Source: Blastocladiella emersonii ATCC 22665 (Eukaryota; Blastocladiomycota; Blastocladiomycetes; Blastocladiales; Blastocladiaceae). From it: DNA of 64,000 nucleotides. Made by a program: the position numbers and the translations under genes. The stretch spans positions 1,116,001 through 1,180,000 of the forward strand of contig JANHCV010000009.1 in the NCBI GenBank assembly GCA_025594325.1, in the 5' to 3' direction. Each line of letters opens with the position of its first letter. Position 1 is the first letter of the stretch. Positions 56,750 to 64,000 of the stretch are shown here, piece after piece. The notes beneath the pieces were generated by a model. The model had not been told where the DNA came from and searched no databases. It was given only the letters and a program-made list of their open reading frames with translations.

Positions 56750-58723
56750 TCAATCGTAGTCGAGCACCACGTCGCCCTCGGCAGGCGCGTCGAGGTCCGT
56801 GTACGACTTGATGCCGCGGGGGTCCATGGACCGGGCGTCGGGCATGCCCATGCCCATGCCCGACCCGTAGTCTCTTGGCGACGTGGGCCCGCCGTAAGGG
56901 CCACGGCGGTCGTAGTCGCGGCCACCCGCGCCGTACCGGCCGTACGAGTCGCCACCCGCGCCCACGGGCCGCGACGGGATCGGGCGCGAGACGCGGAACG
57001 GCGCTGTGGACGTGAACTGGCCGAGCGCGCCCTGGTTGCCCGTCGGGTCGCGCGGCATCAGGTGGTGCGGGTCGAGGAAGAAGTTGTTGATGTACGCGTT
57101 GAGGCGCTGCGCCGCGGCCATCTCGTCGGCCACGTCGGCCAAGTGCTTGTTCTTGATGTGCTTGATGACAAACGACGTGTCGCGGAACAGCTTCTGGCAG
57201 TGCGCAAAGTCGCACCGGTGGCGGCCCTCGGACTCGCACACGGCGTACTTGTGCAGCGCCTGGTCCACGGCCTCGTCGTCGGACACGGCGCCGAGCAGGG
57301 CGAGGTCTTCCTGGGTGGTGGGCGGGGCGAAGCGCTGGTTCACCTTGGAGTCGAACTTGGCCAGGTACCCGATGATGCGCTCCGACGTTAGGTCGCAGTC
57401 GCCCGGCTTGCGGAACACCTTGTCGCCCGTCTTCCACATGAGCTCCTCGACCGACTCGGCCTCCATGCCCGCCGAGTAGTAGCAGTACAGGTGCACCTTG
57501 CGGAGGTAGGTCACGAGCACGTCGAGCATCTCCTTGACCGAGGCCTCGGGGAACCGCTCGCGCAGCAGCGACACGCCGTCGATGCCGGCCTCCTGGTCGA
57601 GCAGCAGCGTGATCTCCTTGATGCGCTCGAGGTCGACCGCCATGCGCTGCGGGTGCGCGAACGCGTCCGAGATGGTGGTGCGGTACTTGGGCGACCCGGC
57701 CGCGTTGATGGCAATGGCCAGCGGCTGCAGCACCGAGTCCGGGTCGGCGTCGCGCACGGCCTTGGCGTGGATGAGCGCGGCCTCGGCGTTCTCGGTCGAG
57801 TCGAAGACGATCCACGCGGTGCGCGGGCCGAGCGCAAAGTGCACGGGGAGGTGCGACTGCAGCGAGGTGGTGCGGTCGTTGATGGACGGGATGCGCGGCT
57901 CGCTGAAGGTCAGGTAGTGGAAGCCGGGCAGGGTGGCAAAGATCTGGTGCAGGGCGTCGCGCGTCACGGTCAGGGGCACGGAGCGAATGTGCAGGGTGCG
58001 CAGCGACTGCTCGGCGCGGTCGGCCATGTCGGGCTCGACGACGCCGACGGCGGCGATCGGGTCCTCGGCGGGCAGCTTGTCGAGGTCGACGCCGTCGTAC
58101 TTTGCGGCGGGCAGGTCGGCCTGGAATTTGGAGAAGAGGTACTGCTTCATCTTGAGCAGGTTCTCGCGGCGCTGCGGCTGCAGGTCGGGCAGGTACTTTT
58201 CGACCATCCAGTCCTCCTCCTTGTGCACGAGGAAGAACTTGCGCTGGTGGGCGCGTACCCACTGCACCTTGTAGGCCTCGTGGCGGGCGAGGATCTCCTG
58301 GTACTGCTTCTCGTCCTCGTCGCGGCTCGCGGGCCGCTCGCCAATGATGCCCTCGGAGCGCAGCCACGCCGCGTACGTCTTCCAGTCGAGCATGTAGTCG
58401 AGCGTCATGGGGTCGGCGGGGACGCGGCGCTCGCGGTACTCGATGCGGTCGCGCTCGCGCGGGCGCGGCGGGCCGCCCAGCCGCCCGTTGAACCGGTCGT
58501 CGTCGGGCGACCGCGACCGGCGGTTGTAGCGCGAGCGGCGGTCGCCGCGGTCTGGTTTGCGGGGCAAAGATGAGCGTGGGGGCAACAAGCGAGCGAGCGA
58601 GCGAGCACACGCACCGTCGCTCAGGTCGCTGTCGCGCCGGCGCCGCGGCGGCGAAATCAGGTTGCGCGCATCGTCGTCGGGGTTGATGGTGCGGTGGCGC
58701 CCGAATTCATCGACGTAGGCCAT
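56750..58723 (-). CDS. ARS2/SERRATE RNA-biogenesis factor
   Basis: Exons 58615-58723 and 56750-58551 (intron 63 bp, GTGCGT..CAG) give 636 aa. Nuclear scaffold that links the cap-binding complex to RNA processing and decay. Arg/Ser/Asp-rich N-terminus (DRRSRYNRRSRSPDDDRFNG), then the conserved ARS2 core (LDYMLDWKTYAAWLRSEG; HEAYKVQWVRAHQRKFF; DWMVEKYLPD), an RRM-like central part (RTLHIRSVPLTVTRDALHQI), the helical MWKTGDKVFRKPG region, and the C2H2 finger CDFAHCQKLFRDTSFVIKHI with KNKH. A Gly/Arg/Tyr-rich tail follows, ending VVLDYD. The ATG at 58723 is chosen because the sequence before it is non-conserved. Confidence 0.88.
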   Translation of the reverse strand: MAYVDEFGRHRTINPDDDARNLISPPRRRRDSDLSDGACARSLARLLPPRSSLPRKPDRGDRRSRYNRRSRSPDDDRFNGRLGGPPRPRERDRIEYRERRVPADPMTLDYMLDWKTYAAWLRSEGIIGERPASRDEDEKQYQEILARHEAYKVQWVRAHQRKFFLVHKEEDWMVEKYLPDLQPQRRENLLKMKQYLFSKFQADLPAAKYDGVDLDKLPAEDPIAAVGVVEPDMADRAEQSLRTLHIRSVPLTVTRDALHQIFATLPGFHYLTFSEPRIPSINDRTTSLQSHLPVHFALGPRTAWIVFDSTENAEAALIHAKAVRDADPDSVLQPLAIAINAAGSPKYRTTISDAFAHPQRMAVDLERIKEITLLLDQEAGIDGVSLLRERFPEASVKEMLDVLVTYLRKVHLYCYYSAGMEAESVEELMWKTGDKVFRKPGDCDLTSERIIGYLAKFDSKVNQRFAPPTTQEDLALLGAVSDDEAVDQALHKYAVCESEGRHRCDFAHCQKLFRDTSFVIKHIKNKHLADVADEMAAAQRLNAYINNFFLDPHHLMPRDPTGNQGALGQFTSTAPFRVSRPIPSRPVGAGGDSYGRYGAGGRDYDRRGPYGGPTSPRDYGSGMGMGMPDARSMDPRGIKSYTDLDAPAEGDVVLDYD

Positions 58724-59023
58724 TGCAACAGGTCGGGTGTGGGGGGAATGACGGGCCCGGGGAGCGCGCGCCGTTGTGGGGGACTGTGGTGGGCGGCCGG
58801 CCCCTGCTGGACGATTAGTGTGCGAAAATGACGTGCGCCTGTGCATCACGCCCGCTCGCGTGACGCGCGGGCTGAGGGCTGAGCGCGCCCACCGCTGAGC
58901 CGCGCCGCTCACTTTTTTCTTTCTTCTCTCCCTTGTCCGCCCTCAACGCGCTCAATGGATCTCGTCTGCTAGGCAGCAGCAACTACTCGCCGGCAACCCT
59001 CGGCCGAGTCGCCCGCCCGCCCC

Positions 59024-60448
59024 ATGCTCCCCCGCACCACCCGCGGCCGCTCCGGAACCACCACCAGCGACCGCCCGCGCTCCCCGACCCCCATCGCCGC
59101 CGCCGCCAACACCCAACGCAGCAGCCCGACCCTCAACGGCTCGCCGCACCTCGCCACCGCGCTCCGCCCGCCGCCCACCCTCTCGCGCGTCGCGTCCGCC
59201 GCGAGCCACCACTCGCTCGTCGCCCCAGCCCCGCCCGCTGAGCCCGCACCTGCGTCCACATCTATCCCTATACCCGCGCCTGCGCCGTGGATTGCCGCTG
59301 CGCCGCCCGCCAACCCGACCGCCGTCGCCACCGCCTTTGCCGACTCGGGCGCCGGCCGCATCCGGTTCGTCGACCAGCGCGCCGACCACCTGCACCTCGC
59401 GTCGCGCGGCCGCACCCACTCCTTCTCGGCCCACGCCGCCGCCATGTCGCGCAAGGTCACCGGGCTCGTCGGCGGGATCATCAACGAGGATGCCGGCGAG
59501 AGCTCGCAGCGGACCAACGCGTCCGCGGGGTCCGCTGGGGCGCCGCTGTTCCAACGGCCCGCATCGACTATCTCGAGCTCTAACTCGTCTACGTTCTACT
59601 ACCCAACACCGTACGCGCTTTGGGGGTACCGATGGGTGGGCTCGGGTGCTAATTGCGTTCTCGCGCGAAATAGAGACCAGGGCGTCACGCGAGAAGAAGT
59701 CTGGCGCATGCTCGCCAACCGCATCATGTTCTCCAAGTTCTACAAGGCCTTTTACGTCACCATGACCGTCCTCGCCCTCATCACCATCTACCTGGTCCGT
59801 CTCTCCACTCGCAAGCTCCGCGCGACGCGTCCCGCTAACCTCCCCGCCCGCCTCGCCACAGTCCTTGACCCAGACGTGCCCAACAACCGCCTTCCTTGCC
59901 CTCGAGTGCATCGTCAACCTGTCCCTCATCGTCGAGGTCACCATCCGCTTCCTCGCGACGCGCCGCCAGTTCTTCCAGTCCCGCGCCAACGTCCTCGACG
60001 TCGTCCTCGTCGCCCTGTGCCTCTTCCTCCTCGGCATGATGCTCCACGACGCCCAGTCCTGCTCCTCCTCGCACCGCGAGTCCGGGTCGCAGCGCAGCGA
60101 GGCCGTCGTCGACAGCGTCCTCCTCATCCTGCGCAACCTGCTCCAGCTCACCCGCATCGTCAACATGCTGCGCAAGTCCGTACCACGTTGCTTCGCGCTG
60201 CCCCGCCCGCGCTGACTAGTGTGCATGCTCGTAGAAACCAGTCCCAGCTCGCCAACCGCGTCGCGTCCGTCGACTTCACCAACCTCGAGGAGGGGTACCA
60301 GGACCCGCTGCTCTTCGATGCCGAGGACGAGCAGCACGGGTTCGGCGTCTCCGTCACCTCACCCACCACCCTGTTCGGCGCGCCCGCGGCACCCGGCGTG
60401 GCGCCCGCGCCGCCGGCCAACTTCAACTCGACCGCGTACCCGCGGTGA
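59024..60448 (+). CDS. Voltage-sensor-domain membrane protein
   Basis: Exons 59024-59610, 59674-59794, 59862-60179 and 60242-60448; introns 63, 67 and 62 bp. The first intron is in-frame (63 bp) and could be retained. About 410 aa. After a ~210-residue disordered cytoplasmic N-terminus come four helices: S1 (YVTMTVLALITIYL), S2 (FLALECIVNLSLIVEVTIRF), S3 (NVLDVVLVALCLFLLGMML) and S4 (LLILRNLLQLTRIVNMLRKS) with Arg/Arg/Arg at irregular spacing. An Ion_trans-type voltage sensor without S5-S6, so no pore is visible. It is not a canonical Hv1 (S4 lacks the RxxRxxR array). Similar stand-alone fungal proteins exist; role unknown. Confidence 0.65.
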   Translation: MLPRTTRGRSGTTTSDRPRSPTPIAAAANTQRSSPTLNGSPHLATALRPPPTLSRVASAASHHSLVAPAPPAEPAPASTSIPIPAPAPWIAAAPPANPTAVATAFADSGAGRIRFVDQRADHLHLASRGRTHSFSAHAAAMSRKVTGLVGGIINEDAGESSQRTNASAGSAGAPLFQRPASTISSSNSSTFYYPTPYALWGYRWVGSGANCVLARNRDQGVTREEVWRMLANRIMFSKFYKAFYVTMTVLALITIYLVRLSTRKLRATRPANLPARLATVLDPDVPNNRLPCPRVHRQPVPHRRGHHPLPRDAPPVLPVPRQRPRRRPRRPVPLPPRHDAPRRPVLLLLAPRVRVAAQRGRRRQRPPHPAQPAPAHPHRQHAAQVRTTLLRAAPPALTSVHARRNQSQLANRVASVDFTNLEEGYQDPLLFDAEDEQHGFGVSVTSPTTLFGAPAAPGVAPAPPANFNSTAYPR

Positions 60449-60639
60449 TGACGGTCGGGGACATGGTCAGGGTCGGAAAGAGACATTTTTGTAACACTAT
60501 ATATCACGCTCTTTGACTCTCGCGCTCGCGGAGAGCCGGTGCTGAGGGACACGCGCCAGGGGTCGGTCGCGGCTCCAGCTCGGGCTTTGTGAGTCGGCGC
60601 GCCGGTCGCACCCACGCTCCCAACCGTCGCTCCCACTTC

Positions 60640-60645
60640 ATGTAA
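60640..60645 (+). promoter_or_regulatory. Start-stop uORF (ATGTAA) of family copy F
   Basis: ATGTAA, spacer AACAA, then the main ATG at 60651. Identical to copy D in this stretch although the upstream flanks differ. Confidence 0.6.
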
Positions 60646-60650
60646 AACAA

Positions 60651-63482
60651 ATGGAAACCGACTGGAACTCAGCGCAATACGCGCCCATGTATCAGCACGG
60701 CTACCCGCCGGGCCCGTCGCCCGGGTGGCCTAGCGTCCACGGTCCGCTTCCGCAGCAACCCTTTCCGCCCCAAGCTTACCCCCAAGCTTACTCTCATCCG
60801 GCTGCTCATGTTCCCGACACTCGTTACGCTCCCGCATCGGCTTCTGCTTCTTCGGAGCTTGACCTGCTCCTGTTCGCGCAGCAGCGCCTCGTCGTGCCGT
60901 TTCTTACGACGCTTGGCGACCCGGATCCCGCGACATGGCTGCGCGTCGTCGAGACGGACCTCGCTGCTCTCGGTCTACCATGCCGCTTGTGGCACTTCGC
61001 AGCGCTTTGGTATGCCGACACCGATCTCGCGCGGAAGCTTCGCCTTCGCGCGCAGGAACGCTTCGACGCGACAAACGTGGCGAGCGGCGACTTGTGGCAT
61101 TCCGGTGTTCGACCTGCCGTTCTTGAGCTGCGCCGGTTTGCGGCGCCCAGTCCGTCGAAGGCGGCAGCCGTGGGTACGGACGTTTTTGGCCAGTATGCGT
61201 CGAACGGGTGCTCGGTGTGGCCGCCGCCGCCGCAGCAGCAGCAACCGCCGGCTCCTTTCGCGGCTCATGGCTTCCCGCAGACCTTCGATGCCCAGGTCCC
61301 GGTCCAGGTACCACAGCACGCCGTGCTCTCACAGCCGCACGGCTCGGTACCCGGATCCTTGGTTCCTGCAGCTCCCGCGCCTCTGCTTCCTTCGGACGCG
61401 GACCACGACCCCAAGTTCGACCAGGCTTCGGCGACCAGCAGCACCGACGAGAGCATGGTCACGTCCACGCCGATCGAGCCTGTCTCGTCCGACTCGATGC
61501 TTTCCGACGACGAGTCGGACGACGACGACCTTGCCTCGTCTACCTCGCGTTCGAAATTGGATGCTGATTTGGTCGGAGCTCCTGTTTTCGCGACCACTTC
61601 TGCGCCGAATGGCTCCGTACGTGCGCCGAGCCCGTCCTCGCGCTCGCTCTCGCCGGTTTCCTCGACTCGGTCGCCTAGCCCGTCTCCGCGCTCAATTTCG
61701 CCGGTCTCCTTGACTCGGTCGCCGACGCAGCTCTCCCGCCCAACCTCGCCCGCGGAAATTCTTGCTCGGGAGGACGTTTCGGACCCTCCTCGCGACCGCG
61801 CTTCTTCGCCGTCTCCTTCAAGCCCGGCTGGCTCGCGTCCGAGCTCCTCATCAATCGCCGACCACGACGACACGGACGTGCCCGTTCCTGCCCCGCTTGA
61901 CCTTGGCGACGACGATGATCTCAGTGCCGGTCTCGACGCGGGCGCACTCGCCATCGTTGGGGCGAGTGATTCTGATCCGGAACTTCCTCGTGCCGACATC
62001 GCGATTGCTGACATCGATTTGGACAACCTGTTGTTCACCTTGGCCGACCCAATCCTTGCGTTGTCCGGTCTCAAAGGTTTGGCGGCTTCCGATAAAACCG
62101 AGCCTCCCTGTGCTGACGGTGATTCGGGTAAGATCATCCCCGCGGGCATTCACCATGATCTTGTCCGCGATCTTGACGAGCACGGGCTCCCTTCGTTCCA
62201 CCTGCTCCCCGCGCCGTGCGGCACGACCGCTGGCTTGACTTACTTCAACCCGTCGGTCTCAATCATGCCCGGCGTGCTACCCGGCGTACCGACCGTCCGC
62301 ATCGATCTCGTGTTCACCACGTCAATCAACGCTTATTATGCTGGACCTGGCATGTGGGACTTTGACTCGGACAAGATTCCGAGCCACTACAGCATCGTGT
62401 TCCCCGCTGACACGACGTGGACTGTGGCAAAGAGCGCTTTCGAGTCGACGGTGGTCAGCGCCGACATCTTGTCGCACAAGTTTCTTTACTGGCGGCTCCC
62501 GCGCAACGCTGCGGGCACCGACGCGCGCGTCGCGATTGACGGCCTGCTCTCGGACCCCAAGCTTACGCTCGCCCAGCTCGTCGCCGCGAGCAACTCGGAC
62601 GGCGGTGGCGAGAAGCGGCTCGTTACGGCCAGGGGAAAGGGGAAGAAGAAAAGGCTTGCACTGCCACCCGCAGCAACGAACAGGAAGGTTGCTGCGCCGC
62701 CTGGCGATGCTGACCCTACCGTGCCGGTTGTGCTTCGAATCGTCGCCGTCCCGCTTATTGACGCCCCTGGCGCGCCCGTGCCACGGGATATCCTCAAGCA
62801 GTACACAGTGGACTGGATGCTTATCTTCATCAAGGTTTACATTGCGCCGATCGGCACGCGCTTCCTTTGCCCGTGCTGGATCCCGCCAACGATTGCCGTC
62901 ATGCAGACGACGGACTGCTTCCTGCCCGCCGGCTCGATTCTCGAACACACGCTCGGCAAACCCCTCGGATTCTACGAGGAGCGGCCCGGCAACGTGCCGC
63001 CGCGCCGGCTCAGCCCGCGACTCTCTTGGCGCACGAACAACGTCCCCTTTGGCGCCGTGATCGTCGTCGAGTTTGCGCCCATGCCCGGGAGCTGCGCCAA
63101 CCTTCGCGACCCCGCGCGGCAGCCTTGTGCCGACGACTACTGGTCCGACGGGACGTCGTCCGTCGCCTTCCAGGTCTCCAGCCTGTTCTCGGCAATGTCC
63201 GAGCTCTCATTGCAGTGCGCCGACCCGGCGCGCGTCCAGCACGTCGTTGATACGGCCATGAGCGCGTACTTGGTCGGGCATGCGCTCCTGCCTCGGATCG
63301 AGCACGATCTGCGCCACGAGTACCGCATGGTCGCGCGCGGACGCGTCGCGCCACCGACGTTCCACGAGTGGATCGGCGAGTCGGCGGGCGGTAAGTGGCG
63401 CGAGTTTGCGTGGTTGGCGGACCCGGATGCGCCGTTTTTCGCGCCCAACGAGGGTACGGCCGCGGGTCGTGTGAAGCAGTGA
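60651..63482 (+). CDS. Multi-copy family member F, intact single exon, 943 aa
   Basis: Open from METDWNSAQYAPMYQHGYPP to the stop. Order: Pro/Tyr-rich start; Gag/capsid-like domain about residues 62-165 (SSELDLLLFAQQRLVVPFLT, TLGDPDPATWLRVVETDLAA, LPCRLWHFAALWY, SGDLWHSGVRPAV); Gln/Pro/Ser linker with RSxSP repeats and acidic runs (to ~490); HHDLVRDLDEHGLPSFHLLP (~500); ubiquitin-like-looking region 1 (~549-645: GPGMWDFDSDKIPSHYS, FLYWRLPRNAAGTDARVAI); region 2 (~690-810: MLIFIKVYIAPIGTRFLCPC, GFYEERPGNVPPRRLSPRLS, VIVVEFAP); end block HEYRMVARGRVAPPTFHEW. The spacing of W-P/L, LFLK-x-Y and YEE-x-x-P-N motifs recalls USP7 HUBL domains. It lacks the intron and the middle module of copy D. Function unknown. 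Confidence 0.75.
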   Translation: METDWNSAQYAPMYQHGYPPGPSPGWPSVHGPLPQQPFPPQAYPQAYSHPAAHVPDTRYAPASASASSELDLLLFAQQRLVVPFLTTLGDPDPATWLRVVETDLAALGLPCRLWHFAALWYADTDLARKLRLRAQERFDATNVASGDLWHSGVRPAVLELRRFAAPSPSKAAAVGTDVFGQYASNGCSVWPPPPQQQQPPAPFAAHGFPQTFDAQVPVQVPQHAVLSQPHGSVPGSLVPAAPAPLLPSDADHDPKFDQASATSSTDESMVTSTPIEPVSSDSMLSDDESDDDDLASSTSRSKLDADLVGAPVFATTSAPNGSVRAPSPSSRSLSPVSSTRSPSPSPRSISPVSLTRSPTQLSRPTSPAEILAREDVSDPPRDRASSPSPSSPAGSRPSSSSIADHDDTDVPVPAPLDLGDDDDLSAGLDAGALAIVGASDSDPELPRADIAIADIDLDNLLFTLADPILALSGLKGLAASDKTEPPCADGDSGKIIPAGIHHDLVRDLDEHGLPSFHLLPAPCGTTAGLTYFNPSVSIMPGVLPGVPTVRIDLVFTTSINAYYAGPGMWDFDSDKIPSHYSIVFPADTTWTVAKSAFESTVVSADILSHKFLYWRLPRNAAGTDARVAIDGLLSDPKLTLAQLVAASNSDGGGEKRLVTARGKGKKKRLALPPAATNRKVAAPPGDADPTVPVVLRIVAVPLIDAPGAPVPRDILKQYTVDWMLIFIKVYIAPIGTRFLCPCWIPPTIAVMQTTDCFLPAGSILEHTLGKPLGFYEERPGNVPPRRLSPRLSWRTNNVPFGAVIVVEFAPMPGSCANLRDPARQPCADDYWSDGTSSVAFQVSSLFSAMSELSLQCADPARVQHVVDTAMSAYLVGHALLPRIEHDLRHEYRMVARGRVAPPTFHEWIGESAGGKWREFAWLADPDAPFFAPNEGTAAGRVKQ

Positions 63483-63803
63483 TATAACTCACATGTATGA
63501 AGATGTTTTGTCCTTGTAATCGGCTCAGATGCACTCAAGCTGATGCGCGACAGCAGACTGCATCGCGTCGCCGCCGTTCTGCACTTCCAAGTTCGCCGCG
63601 TAGACGTGATCATGTAATGCTTTGACTAGAGTTGATACGTTTAATTCGACTCGTGCACCTACTCAGAACAACGAACTCTGCCGCGGACGAAAAGAAGACG
63701 CGGCGGCTACGCGCACGTGTCTCCCATGATCAACCGAGTTTCATGTTCAGGCTCTTCGTTCACCGAGATGCGATCAAACTTCTCACGACGACCTCACCTC
63801 CGC
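63483..63803. other. Intergenic between family copies F and G, no gene seen
   Basis: AT-richer 3' flank of F and 5' flank of G in tandem orientation. No terminator or repeat was recognised. Confidence 0.4.
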
Positions 63804-63809
63804 ATGTAA
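63804..63809 (+). promoter_or_regulatory. Start-stop uORF (ATGTAA) of family copy G
   Basis: ATGTAA, spacer AACGA, then the main ATG at 63815. Confidence 0.55.
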
Positions 63810-63814
63810 AACGA

Positions 63815-64000
63815 ATGGAAACGCACTGGAACTCGGCGCAATATGCGCCTATGTATCACGGCCACCCGCCTGGCCCGTTGCCGGGGTGGCCCGGTTTTCT
63901 CGGTCCCGCGCCTCCGCCGCCTCAGCCTTACCCGCATGCTTACTCTCAGCCGGCGCCCGCTCAAGAGACCTCGACTGCTTCGCCTGCTTCTACCTCTGCT
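63815..64000 (+). CDS. Multi-copy family member G, 5' end only
   Basis: 62 codons to the window edge, METHWNSAQYAPMYHGHPPG and then a Pro/Tyr/Ala-rich stretch, colinear with copies D and F. Same strand as F and 332 bp downstream of it, so a tandem pair. Whether it is complete cannot be seen. Confidence 0.7.
   Translation, partial: METHWNSAQYAPMYHGHPPGPLPGWPGFLGPAPPPPQPYPHAYSQPAPAQETSTASPASTSA

Noticed and set aside
1-64000. CRISPR arrays, tRNA or rRNA genes, operons, phage genes
   Set aside because: The sequence is eukaryotic with introns; no regularly spaced repeats, no convincing tRNA arms (GGTTCGANTC-like hits lacked partners) and no rRNA segments were seen.

Overview
The window is nuclear DNA of a GC-rich eukaryote. 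It carries genes split by short spliceosomal introns (mostly 54-76 bp, often with GTACGT-like donors and CTRAY-like branch points), with GATA zinc-finger, PHD, RAD51, ARS2, NEDP1 and MFSD1 homologues, plus Plavaka/KDZ-like DNA transposons and a LINE relic. Gene content, intron size and fungal DUF4470- and GATA-type proteins fit an early-diverging zoosporic fungus (for example Blastocladiomycota). That placement is inference; nothing in the sequence proves it. Gene models were built by hand from frame changes and GT..AG sites.

Layout. 1-6.0 kb holds housekeeping genes: the 5' end of a NIPA-like magnesium transporter (-), a citrate-synthase-family protein lacking one catalytic histidine (+), an alpha/beta hydrolase (+) and an MFSD1-like transporter (-). 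6-9 kb is decayed sequence: a LINE 3' relic and a broken 'WW' ankyrin-like repeat gene. 9.1-12.8 kb is a large DUF4470-type protein (-). 12.9-33.7 kb is an accessory block with five copies (A-E) of an apparently undescribed multi-copy gene family, one of them (A+B) apparently split by a transposon carrying its own transposase (16.1-20.2 kb). 33.7-37.3 kb is a second, Plavaka-like transposase gene. 37.5-39.1 kb is a second MFSD1-like gene with the same exon structure as the first.

39.9-45.2 kb is a GATA-factor gene. 45.2-48.4 kb is a purine-rich, gene-free stretch. 48.4-60.4 kb is a compact gene set: NEDP1-like deneddylase, unknown protein, GATA-like+PHD factor, RAD51, small secreted protein, ARS2/SERRATE and a voltage-sensor membrane protein. 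60.65-64 kb contains two more copies of the multi-copy family (F intact, G cut by the window end).

The most interesting element is that family (A-G). Full members have an N-terminal domain whose pattern recalls retroelement Gag/capsid, a long Ser/Pro linker, and a C-terminal half that resembles the tandem ubiquitin-like (HUBL/ICP0-binding) domains of USP7, with no peptidase domain. All five copies with an intact 5' end carry the same minimal start-stop uORF (ATGTAA) 4-5 nt before the main ATG, suggesting conserved translational control. Copies D and F are open; B, C and E carry frameshifts or stops.
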